DNA of 18,196 nt from Anaerolineae bacterium. Lineage in GTDB: Bacteria; Chloroflexota; Anaerolineae; Anaerolineales; E44-bin32. The notes under the pieces are model-generated. The model saw nothing but the letters and a program-made list of their open reading frames with translations. It made no database searches and was not told the DNA's origin. Made by a program: the position numbers and the translations under genes. The stretch's first letter is position 1. Each line of letters opens with the position of its first letter. Below are positions 6,311 through 13,294 of this stretch, one piece after another. The DNA lies in contig JAUVOZ010000020.1 of NCBI GenBank assembly GCA_030598885.1, forward strand, positions 1-18,196. The letters are read 5' to 3'.

Positions 6311-7705
6311 TTATTCAGCCGGAGCCAGATCAACCTGGCGAGTGGCGGCGTTTTCGAACTTTGCTAATTTCTTTCGAAAGACCAGCTCGGTGCTGCCGAC
6401 AGGACCGTTGCGGTGTTTAGCAACGATGATCTCGGCGATGTTCTGTTTCAATGTGTCTTCCTCATATTGGTCTGGGCGGTAGATGAACATCACCACGTCG
6501 GCGTCCTGCTCGAGGCTACCCGACTCTCGCAGGTCTGACAGAATAGGTCGAGGAGGCCGACGGGATTCGACCGCGCGTGAAAGTTGGGCAGCAGCCAACA
6601 AGGGCACCTTAAGCTCGCGAGCCAGTGCTTTCAGGTTGCGTGAAATATAAGAAACCTCCTGGACGCGATTCTCCATTCTGGTATCGCCGGTCATGAGCTG
6701 TAGGTAATCGACGATGATCAGATCCAAGCCGACTTCCATATGTAGTCGGCGGCATTTAGTATGCAGCTGCAATGGAGTAATGGAGGGGGTATCGTCGAGG
6801 TAGATGTGTGTGTCGCCAAGGGCGCTGACCGCCTGGGTGAACAAGGGCCACTCTTCATCGCGGAGGTTAGCTAATCGAAGACGCTGTGAGTCGATGCCTG
6901 TCTCCTGGGCCACCAAGCGTTGCACCAGTTGCTCATTAGACATCTCGAGCGAGAAAAGGGCGACATGTTTTTTATGCAATTGGCTGGCGTTCTTGGCGGC
7001 TGAGATGCAGAAGCCTGACTTCCCCTGTCCGGGTCGTCCGGCGATGATCAGCAGGTCGCTGGGTTGCATACCTCCCAGCAGACGATCGAGATCGATGAAG
7101 CCGGTAGGTACGCCGATTGTCTCATCCCGGTGACGGGCTAGATAATCGATGCGGTCGTAGTACTCGCTCAGCACCTGCTTGATGGGCTGAAGCTGGTGGG
7201 TAAGCCTACGCTCGCTGACGCCGAAAACCGCTTTCTCAGCGTCGTTGACTACATCCTCTACCGGGGTTCCTGATTGAAAAGCCAACCGAGCAATTTGGTT
7301 GGCAGCTTCAAGCAAACGTCGTCGAGTGGCGGTCTCTTCTACTACATGCCCGTAAGCTACGGCGTGAAGGGAGGAAGGGACATTGTTGATCAGCGCCGTC
7401 AGGTATGCGGGACCGCCGACCTCCTCAAGGTGTCCCCGACGATCTAGTTCCTCTGAGACGGTCAGGATGTCTATCGGTAGACGTTGTTCATGAAGGCCAG
7501 CAAAGGCTTCCCAGATCCAACGGTTACGGTGGAGGAAGAAATCGTCAGCCGACAGGAAATGGGTGAGGTCGTAGTAGACCTCTGAATTGACCAGTACCGA
7601 GCCCAGAGCAGCCTCTTCGGCTTGACGATCGTACGGTGCTTCTTGCCTTTGACGACCATCACCGGAAGGCTTAGCGTCGGGGGGAGGGGTGGGAATCTCG
7701 CTCAT
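6311..7705 (-). CDS. dnaB: Replicative DNA helicase DnaB
   Basis: Hexameric 5'-3' helicase that unwinds DNA at the fork and recruits primase; 464 residues, the normal size. The N-terminal helical domain (about 24-125) starts with PYDRQAEEAALGSVL; the linker is about 130-190; the RecA-like C-terminal domain starts at TGFIDLDRLLGG (201). Walker A GRPGQGKS (223-230), SLEMS (252-256), Walker B LIIVDYLQL (329-337, D333) and KHRNGP (430-435, likely arginine finger) are all present. No intein is seen. The ATG at 7705 has no good ribosome binding site; a promoter-like TTGCTT-N17-TTAATA lies at 7737-7765. It heads a cassette with the DnaD-like protein and double loader downstream. Confidence 0.97.
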   Translation of the reverse strand: MSEIPTPPPDAKPSGDGRQRQEAPYDRQAEEAALGSVLVNSEVYYDLTHFLSADDFFLHRNRWIWEAFAGLHEQRLPIDILTVSEELDRRGHLEEVGGPAYLTALINNVPSSLHAVAYGHVVEETATRRRLLEAANQIARLAFQSGTPVEDVVNDAEKAVFGVSERRLTHQLQPIKQVLSEYYDRIDYLARHRDETIGVPTGFIDLDRLLGGMQPSDLLIIAGRPGQGKSGFCISAAKNASQLHKKHVALFSLEMSNEQLVQRLVAQETGIDSQRLRLANLRDEEWPLFTQAVSALGDTHIYLDDTPSITPLQLHTKCRRLHMEVGLDLIIVDYLQLMTGDTRMENRVQEVSYISRNLKALARELKVPLLAAAQLSRAVESRRPPRPILSDLRESGSLEQDADVVMFIYRPDQYEEDTLKQNIAEIIVAKHRNGPVGSTELVFRKKLAKFENAATRQVDLAPAE

Positions 7706-7736
7706 GTTAGGTAGGATTCTGATCGGTGGGTCCAGC

Positions 7737-7765
7737 TATTAAGCCGGCTAAAGTATGATAAGCAA
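7737..7765 (-). promoter_or_regulatory. Possible dnaB promoter
   Basis: On the minus strand TTGCTT (7765-7760), a 17-base spacer and TTAATA (7742-7737) precede the dnaB ATG by about 30 bases. A second TATAAT (7789-7784) lies further up without a good -35. Read-through from the nuclease gene is the alternative. Confidence 0.4.
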
Positions 7766-7832
7766 CCAGGATCTTCACTGACCATTATAATAGATGCTTG
7801 ACTGTCGATGTTGGCGATGCTGAGCAAAGGGA

Positions 7833-8354
7833 TCAGTTGCTTGGATCCTCTTCGGGTAGATCCAAGTTGTCGAGATCCAGAGTCTCGACGAAATCCTTGA
7901 AGATCTCCAACCGCTCGTCGCCCTTCTCAGTGGCATCGTCCGCGTCGACTTCCGCTTCCGGTATAGAAGCCGCCTCATCCATGACGACCTCGGCGACGAA
8001 GATCGGTACGTGGACGCGCACAGCCAGCGCCAGGGCATCTGAGGGGCGGGAGTCGATCTCCATTTCCCGCCCGTTTACGCTGATCACGATACAAGCGTAG
8101 AACACATCCTCGCGCAATTCGGTTATCTTGACCTGTAAAACTTGAGCGCCCAGGACTTGAAGCATGTTACGTAGCAAGTCGTGGGTCATTGGGCGGGCGA
8201 CCTCTAACTCCTGCAGGCTGAGGGTGATAGCATCTGCTTCAAACGGGCCGATCCAAATGGGAAGGAATCGCTCCGAATCCATCTCCTTAAGGATGACGAT
8301 CCTTTGTGGAGACATCAGGCTTACCCGAATACTATCAATAACGACCTCTACCAT
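7833..8354 (-). CDS. Bifunctional nuclease family protein (DUF151)
   Basis: 173 residues. The family was named for plant BFN proteins with RNase and DNase activity, and bacterial members are widespread; cellular role here unknown. Characteristic blocks: LPIWIGPFEADAI at 31-43, ARPMTHDLL near 53-61, ITELREDVFYACI near 77-89, and IDSRPSDALALAVR near 100-113. The last 45 residues form an acidic tail (EVDADDATEKGDE, then LDLDNLDLPEEDP) beyond the core domain; some family members instead carry a UvrB/UvrC motif there. The ATG follows GTAGAGGCTAGAGG. It is first in the minus-strand cassette with dnaB and has its own promoter. The gap to dnaB is 127 bases. Confidence 0.9.
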   Translation of the reverse strand: MVEVVIDSIRVSLMSPQRIVILKEMDSERFLPIWIGPFEADAITLSLQELEVARPMTHDLLRNMLQVLGAQVLQVKITELREDVFYACIVISVNGREMEIDSRPSDALALAVRVHVPIFVAEVVMDEAASIPEAEVDADDATEKGDERLEIFKDFVETLDLDNLDLPEEDPSN

Positions 8355-8385
8355 CCTCTAGCCTCTACCATACCGCAGAAATGGG

Positions 8386-8413
8386 TTGACGGCATTCTAA
8401 CATACGCTATAGT
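8386..8413 (+). promoter_or_regulatory. Plus-strand promoter overlapping the nuclease promoter
   Basis: TTGACG (8386-8391), 16-base spacer, TATAGT (8408-8413). It would transcribe towards the acyl-CoA synthetase through the large hairpin at 8510-8554, giving either a leader of about 215 bases or a short RNA that stops at the hairpin. Confidence 0.45.
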
Positions 8414-8422
8414 GAGGTGCAA
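8394..8422 (-). promoter_or_regulatory. Promoter of the bifunctional nuclease gene
   Basis: On the minus strand TTGCAC (8422-8417), a 17-base spacer and TAGAAT (8399-8394). Transcription would start near 8387, about 33 bases before the ATG. It shares most of its bases with the opposing promoter at 8386-8413, so only one polymerase could occupy the site at a time. Confidence 0.6.
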
Positions 8423-8509
8423 CCAATCAATGATTTTTTATCTTTGAGACTGTCATCTGTTATTATTTAATGAGTGCACTGAAAAAACTACTCTCGAGGA
8501 ATAGGGATG

Positions 8510-8554
8510 GGTATATGTGGGGGTGCGGGCTGCGCCTGCACCCCCACATATACC
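8510..8554. terminator. Large hairpin with 17-bp perfect stem
   Basis: Left arm 8510-8526 and right arm 8538-8554 are perfect reverse complements (arm GGTATATGTGGGGGTGC), loop 11 bases. No T-run follows at once, but GGTC/GACC and six T (8577-8582) come 22 bases later on the plus strand. It may be a terminator or insulator, or an attenuator in the synthetase leader. Confidence 0.55.
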
Positions 8555-8570
8555 GGTCCTCTTCTCGCGG

Positions 8571-8600
8571 TTGACCTTTTTTAGTGGAGTCATTTAATAT
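8571..8600 (+). promoter_or_regulatory. Likely promoter of the acyl-CoA synthetase gene
   Basis: TTGACC (8571-8576) and TAATAT (8595-8600) with an 18-base spacer, or TTAATA with 17. Transcription would start near 8607, just before the AAAGGGAG ribosome binding site of the ATG at 8635, and past the large hairpin. Confidence 0.5.
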
Positions 8601-8634
8601 CAATAAATTCCAGGATTTCGAGAAAGGGAGATTT

Positions 8635-10734
8635 ATGTTCGAAGACTTACTAGCTCCGGAAGGTGTGGCGGTTGTTGGGGCCTCCCGGAACCCGACAAAA
8701 CTGGGCTACGGAGTCGCCCGTAACCTGGTTGTGTCCAATTACAGTGGCGCATTACATTTTGTAAACCCTCGTGGTGGGCGATTGTTTGATCGACCGATTT
8801 ACCCCGACTTGGCGAGTGTACCTGACCCGGTCGACCTGGCGGTAATTATGGTTCCGGCTGCGTTAGTTCCGATGGTGCTGGAGGACTGTGGCAAGCGGGG
8901 AATCCGTTTTGCGATTGTCGGCGCAGGGGGTTTCCGGGAGACCGGACCTGAGGGGGAGACGTTGGAGAGGCGTTGCATGGAAATCGCCCGAGCCCACGGT
9001 ATTCATGTGCTTGGACCGAATTCAATCGGCTATTTGGATACCCACCTTCCGATTAATGCCACTTTTTTACCTCTGCCAGGACCGATCCCAGGCGATGTAG
9101 CCTTCCTGTCCCATTCAGGGGCGATCTGTGAAGCGGTGATCGATTGGGCGCGGGGTCAAGGGTTTGGCCTTTCGCGTCTGGTCAGTTTGGGCAACCAAAT
9201 GGACTTGACCGAAGGCGACCTGCTGTCGGCGATGGAGACAGATCCTAATACCCGGGTTGTAGCGATGTATATGGAAGGGGTGGGGGATGGACCGAGATTT
9301 ATCGAACAAGCTCGACGGGTGACAAGCGAAAAGCCGGTGGTGGCGATCAAAGTGGGGCGTTCGGAGGGTGGTCGGGCGGCGGTTGCGTCTCATACTGGCG
9401 CCATGGCCGGGGAGGATGTGGCTTATGATGCCGCCTTTCGCCAGGCAGGTGTGATCCGTGCTCGCCACAGCGAGGAAATGTTCGATTGGGCACGAGCGCT
9501 GGCCTGGTGCCCATTGCCAACCGGTCCAAGGATGGCAATCTTGACCAATGCTGGTGGACCAGGTGCGATCGCCACTGACACCATTGAGGAGATTGGTCTG
9601 AAATTGGCTGTGTTGGCAGAATCGACCCAGGACCAGTTGCGAGAGATACTTCCACCTGCTGCCAGCACACGTAATCCTATCGATATGTTGGCTAGCGCCG
9701 GTCCAAGGGAGTATGCCGATGGGCTGAGGATTGCCCTGGCAGACGATGGTGTGGATGGGGTGATTGTGATCTTGCCGCCGCCGCCGATGACCACCGCGGC
9801 CGAAGTGGTTGGCGCCATCATCCCGGTTATTCGCTCAACTTCAAAGCCGGTTGTGGTTGCGTTGATGGGAGAGGACTTGATTGCCCATGCAGCACAGCTT
9901 CTCAGGCAATCGCATATACCCGATTACCGTTTTCCTGAGCGGGCGGTCTCTGCTATGCGGGTGTTGGTAGAGCGAGCTCAGCAGTTGGCAGAGCCGACCG
10001 AGACGCTACCCCGCCTGACCCGTATCCGAATTAAAGAAGCCCAGCAGGCGTTGATCGGAGCTGAGTTGGGTGAGACCGGCTTTATGGATGCGGTACTTGC
10101 TGCCAAGGTAGTGGAGAGCTACGGAATCAGAACACCACCCGCAATCCTTGCCCACACATCGGAGGAGGCGGTAGAAGCCGCCGATCAAATAGGTTACCCG
10201 GTTGCGCTCAAAATCGTCTCGGCTGACCTACCTCATAAGTCTGAGGTTGGCGGTGTATTGCTCGGTTTGGAGACGCCGCAGGAAGTGGTGGAAGGATTTA
10301 GCCAGGTGAGCGATATCTCTGATGTGGCCTCTTCGCCGGCGAGCATTTTGGGGGTGATGGTACAGAAGATGGTACCCTCAGGCCAAGATGTGATCGTCGG
10401 TATGGTCCGGGATGCGCAGTTCGGCCCCCTGGTGATGTTTGGCTCGGGCGGAGTGGAAGTAGAAGCTCTAAAGGACGTTGCCTTCGCGCTTACACCGCTC
10501 ACTCGGCATGAGGTCGATGGTATGCTGGAGAGAACCTGGGCTGGTCGCCGTTTACAGGGCTATCGCAACTTACCACCAGCGGACCGTGCGGCGGTGGTGG
10601 ATGTCTTGCTGCGCTTGGGGCAATTGGCGGTTGACCTGCCACAGGTGGCGGAAATAGAGATCAATCCACTGCGCGCTCTTCCCGGTGATAATGGGGCGGT
10701 GGCGATGGATGTGCGGTTGCGGTTGGAGGGGTGA
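8635..10734 (+). CDS. Acetate/acyl-CoA ligase, ADP-forming (fused alpha-beta subunits)
   Basis: Converts acyl-CoA, ADP and phosphate to the acid, CoA and ATP (or the reverse); in anaerobes it conserves energy from acetyl-CoA or other acyl-CoAs. 699 residues in one chain: CoA-binding domain about 1-125 (VAVVGASRNPTKLG), ligase domains about 135-450, ATP-grasp domain about 480-699. The phospho-carrying His is H253 in SHTGAMAG; SHSGAICE near 160 belongs to the second ligase motif. ATP-grasp motifs include PVALKIVSADLPHKSEVGGV near 522 and GVMVQKM. There is no C-terminal acetyltransferase, which separates it from Pat-type protein acetylases. ATG 8635 has AAAGGGAG upstream; a GTG 51 bases earlier has a poorer context. 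Monocistronic, between strong hairpins. The acyl substrate cannot be read from the sequence. Confidence 0.92.
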   Translation: MFEDLLAPEGVAVVGASRNPTKLGYGVARNLVVSNYSGALHFVNPRGGRLFDRPIYPDLASVPDPVDLAVIMVPAALVPMVLEDCGKRGIRFAIVGAGGFRETGPEGETLERRCMEIARAHGIHVLGPNSIGYLDTHLPINATFLPLPGPIPGDVAFLSHSGAICEAVIDWARGQGFGLSRLVSLGNQMDLTEGDLLSAMETDPNTRVVAMYMEGVGDGPRFIEQARRVTSEKPVVAIKVGRSEGGRAAVASHTGAMAGEDVAYDAAFRQAGVIRARHSEEMFDWARALAWCPLPTGPRMAILTNAGGPGAIATDTIEEIGLKLAVLAESTQDQLREILPPAASTRNPIDMLASAGPREYADGLRIALADDGVDGVIVILPPPPMTTAAEVVGAIIPVIRSTSKPVVVALMGEDLIAHAAQLLRQSHIPDYRFPERAVSAMRVLVERAQQLAEPTETLPRLTRIRIKEAQQALIGAELGETGFMDAVLAAKVVESYGIRTPPAILAHTSEEAVEAADQIGYPVALKIVSADLPHKSEVGGVLLGLETPQEVVEGFSQVSDISDVASSPASILGVMVQKMVPSGQDVIVGMVRDAQFGPLVMFGSGGVEVEALKDVAFALTPLTRHEVDGMLERTWAGRRLQGYRNLPPADRAAVVDVLLRLGQLAVDLPQVAEIEINPLRALPGDNGAVAMDVRLRLEG

Positions 10735-10769
10735 GGGTTGATTTTCGGTGCTGGTGATGGTACTCACTA

Positions 10770-10802
10770 ACCTTCCCGGAAGCTTAAAGCTTCTGGGAAG
10801 GT
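10770..10802 (+). terminator. Long hairpin terminator after the acyl-CoA synthetase
   Basis: The stem pairs 10770-10785 with 10787-10802 (16 pairs, one G-U), a one-base centre in the fully paired form (a few bases in practice), starting ACCTTCCC and ending GGGAAGGT. Only GATTATTA follows, so the T-tract is poor. It sits 36 bases after the stop codon. Confidence 0.6.
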
Positions 10803-10832
10803 GATTATTACGCTGTATATTCGATATGATTG

Positions 10833-10859
10833 TCCGGTGGGGTCATCGACCCCACCGGA
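10833..10859 (-). terminator. Perfect 12-bp hairpin after psuG
   Basis: TCCGGTGGGGTC (10833-10844) pairs with GACCCCACCGGA (10848-10859) across a 3-base loop. It lies 34 bases beyond the psuG stop on the minus strand and is most likely the terminator of that operon, though no T-tract follows in either direction. Confidence 0.5.
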
Positions 10860-10893
10860 ACTAGAGTTTGATAAATGCGGACGTTCTAGGGGT

Positions 10894-11817
10894 TTAAATC
10901 ATGGCTTGGGCAATGGCGGCTGCCACGCGAGCGTTATTGCGCAACAGAGCCAGATTCGCCTGAAGGGTGGCGCCACCAGTCAGGTCGGCCAGGCGACTCA
11001 GGAGAAAGGGGGTAAGGTTCTTGCCGGTGATCCCTGAAGCTTGAGCCTCGGATTCAGCCTGGGTCATCGCGTTTTCAACTATTTCGATCGATACGGAGAT
11101 ATTCTCAGGGCATGGGATGCATATCAAGGCTCCGCTCCCTAAACCCATACCCCAATGCGAACGTAGGATAGCGGCAACCTCAGCCGCCATATCTGCACGT
11201 GTGCTGACCGGTAATCCGCTTCCCCGGCTGAAGAAAGCGGGGAACTCATCAGTCTTCCATCCGATGACCGGCACCCCTGCAGTTTCCAACCATTCCAGCG
11301 TGCGCGGTAGATCGAGGATAGATTTAGCCCCGGAGCAGACCACTGCCACCGGTGTGTGGGTCAGTTCGATCAGGTCGGCTGAGACGTCACCTGTTCCGCC
11401 GCGATGAACCCCACCGATCCCGCCGGTGGCCATAACCTGCGCCCCAGCGGCGTGAGACACATACATGGTCGCCGCCACGGTGGTGCCCCCGGTCTGGCTT
11501 TTGGCGCTGGCAACTCCCAGGTCACGCCGGCTTACTTTACAAACATCCGTCTCCAGTGCCAGGCGTTCAAGCTCTTCCCTAGATAATCCGAAGCGGACTT
11601 GACCGTCGAGAAGGGCGACCGTGGCTGGACGAGCGCCGGCCGAGACGATCTCCACCTCCATGCTACGGGCGAGTTCAAAGTTGACCGGTCGGGGTAAGCC
11701 GTGGGTTATGACCGCCGACTCAAGCGCCACGATCGGCTCACCAGCCACCAAAGCGGAGGCGATATCCGGGTGGACGTGGAGCCAGGAAGGAAGGCCCGGC
11801 GACATTGGTTTTGACAC
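10894..11817 (-). CDS. psuG: Pseudouridine-5'-phosphate glycosidase
   Basis: Splits (or forms) the C-C glycosidic bond between uracil and ribose-5-phosphate, for pseudouridine recycling; cytoplasmic homotrimer with a divalent metal in known members. 307 residues, the family size. Conserved residues by family comparison: E33 in ALESAVITHGLP, K94 in DVCKVSRRDL, H138 and D144/D148 in GGVHRGGTGDVSADL, and K165 in SGAKSILDLPRT (the Schiff-base Lys). I choose GTG 11815-11817 because GAGG lies six bases upstream and it begins one base after the TAA of the preceding SPFH gene; TTG at 11838 and ATG at 11805 are alternatives. This spacing implies translational coupling. The usual partner, a PfkB-type pseudouridine kinase (psuK), is not adjacent. 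Confidence 0.94.
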   Translation of the reverse strand: MSKPMSPGLPSWLHVHPDIASALVAGEPIVALESAVITHGLPRPVNFELARSMEVEIVSAGARPATVALLDGQVRFGLSREELERLALETDVCKVSRRDLGVASAKSQTGGTTVAATMYVSHAAGAQVMATGGIGGVHRGGTGDVSADLIELTHTPVAVVCSGAKSILDLPRTLEWLETAGVPVIGWKTDEFPAFFSRGSGLPVSTRADMAAEVAAILRSHWGMGLGSGALICIPCPENISVSIEIVENAMTQAESEAQASGITGKNLTPFLLSRLADLTGGATLQANLALLRNNARVAAAIAQAMI

Positions 11818-11818
11818 T

Positions 11819-13294
11819 TTAAACCTCGTTATCTCCAATTTCCTTCGATCGAATCAGGAAACGGATGTGATCAACAACCATGTTAATGTCGGGAGGAGGA
11901 TTCAGTTCTGACTCGGTCTCTAGTAGATGAAGCATCTGATTGAGTTGTTGGTGGAGGACATTGAGCATCTCAAAGCATCGGTAACTTTTAGGTAGCTCCC
12001 CATGCTTCCATGTCCTGATCAATTCCTGGATCCCCTGTGCAGTTCGCTCACCCAGGTAGCGATCATGCTCGCGAGCCTGATAATCGGCTGAGTTGTACAG
12101 GTTAGCTCGTTGTAGGTCCCTCCAAGTGGCCATTAGCGTCTTGGCTGGACCGGTATCGCTCGGAGCAGAGGGGAATTGATCGTCACGCACTTCCCAGGTG
12201 CCCACGCCAACCCACGCCAATTCCAGGCCGTTGTCTTGCAGGTCCTGTTTCAGTTGATCGGTGTGGAAGTGTTCGCTAAGCTGACGACGAGGGATCTGGA
12301 TAAGTGGTCCTTGATCCTCTTTCTGATCGGTTTTTCCAGGTGAAGGTTCCGCTTCTTCCAGCATTCGTGAAGGTTGCAGCGCGAGAAATTCCTCAATTGA
12401 GTGCCGGGCGACAAACTTCTGAATTTCCTGGCTTACAATTTCGGGGAGCATTTCTTCCCATTTACGTTGCCCCTCTATCTTTACCGCTTGTCTATATACC
12501 AAGCGTCGGATGCCATCTTCTGTGTAGGGGTAGGGATTCTGCAGACTACGCTGTTGCTCACCGCTGTAGACTCTGAAGAGTATTTGTGCGTCGCGCGCAT
12601 AGACCTCAATGCCGTCCCTGGTCACAGCTCGCACTTCATCGACTTTACCAAGCTGGTCTCGAAGGTCGACGACGCCCCGCAAGCGTTCGAATCCTTCAAT
12701 GAAGGGTTTCCTCGATCCTTGGTTTCCTGTCAGTGGGCCATAGACTCTTGGAAGACCATCTTCGGTTTCGAAAACAGCTGCAAATCCGAGGTGCACATTA
12801 ATGTAACCGGGGCCACCGATTCTTAGCAGGGGATTGTTGGTATGGTCGGCTTCCAGATCGCTGATATCACCTCTATTGATCATGAGTGTCGGATAACCTA
12901 ATCCGAAGAGTGCGCCGACGAGGTAATTGGCCGCGACCCAGAAGGAGTCGAGTTCAAAAAGGTCAGTGAGGTAAAGCGATCCGACGAACAGACCACCTAG
13001 GATAGCCGCTACAACCGGGAGTAGATGGACGAGCACTCGTGGATGGAAGAATGGAATGAATGTGTTGAGTAAGATATATGCCACCACTGGCAATCGTACC
13101 TGCCATTCGAGGGGTAGCTCGCCAGGAAAATCCGCCAGCAAGACGATGATGAACCAGTAAAGTATGAATGAAACACCTACAATAGACAGGCGGATGACCG
13201 CGCTGGTCTTATTCCTAGCGAGGAGCAAATCCACAAATGGTTTGAAGAAAGACTGTACTGCACTGGTTGGACGGACGTGTGCTGGTTGACTCAT
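11819..13294 (-). CDS. Membrane-anchored SPFH/band-7-like protein, second of a pair
   Basis: 491 residues. Four hydrophobic segments (about 31-56, 64-83, 87-113, 118-139) precede an SPFH-like domain at about 150-250, recognised by GGPGYINVHLGFAAVFETEDG, RGVVDLRDQ and VTRDGIEVYARDAQILFRVYS. The later half is helical and charged, with LPEIVSQEIQKFVARHSIEEF as expected for the SPFH C-terminal helices, and a Pro/Glu-rich linker near 315-330. SPFH proteins build ring or cage oligomers on membranes and regulate proteases or membrane domains. Usual members have one N-terminal membrane segment, so four is unusual. ATG follows GGAGGGGGACG and overlaps the stop of the first SPFH gene by 4 bases (ATGA). 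Precise function unknown. Confidence 0.75.
   Translation of the reverse strand: MSQPAHVRPTSAVQSFFKPFVDLLLARNKTSAVIRLSIVGVSFILYWFIIVLLADFPGELPLEWQVRLPVVAYILLNTFIPFFHPRVLVHLLPVVAAILGGLFVGSLYLTDLFELDSFWVAANYLVGALFGLGYPTLMINRGDISDLEADHTNNPLLRIGGPGYINVHLGFAAVFETEDGLPRVYGPLTGNQGSRKPFIEGFERLRGVVDLRDQLGKVDEVRAVTRDGIEVYARDAQILFRVYSGEQQRSLQNPYPYTEDGIRRLVYRQAVKIEGQRKWEEMLPEIVSQEIQKFVARHSIEEFLALQPSRMLEEAEPSPGKTDQKEDQGPLIQIPRRQLSEHFHTDQLKQDLQDNGLELAWVGVGTWEVRDDQFPSAPSDTGPAKTLMATWRDLQRANLYNSADYQAREHDRYLGERTAQGIQELIRTWKHGELPKSYRCFEMLNVLHQQLNQMLHLLETESELNPPPDINMVVDHIRFLIRSKEIGDNEV

Noticed and set aside
8471..8575. 34-codon ORF from ATG 8471 through the large hairpin
   Set aside because: Most of it is the two arms of the inverted repeat, so the open frame is a product of the palindrome, and there is no ribosome binding site.
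9423..9821. 132-codon minus-strand frame
   Set aside because: Antisense to the acyl-CoA synthetase; Ser/Ala-rich with no recognisable domain.
12401..12826. 141-codon plus-strand frame with hydrophobic stretches
   Set aside because: It is antisense to the second SPFH gene, which has coherent domains and a good start; no start signal supports the antisense frame.
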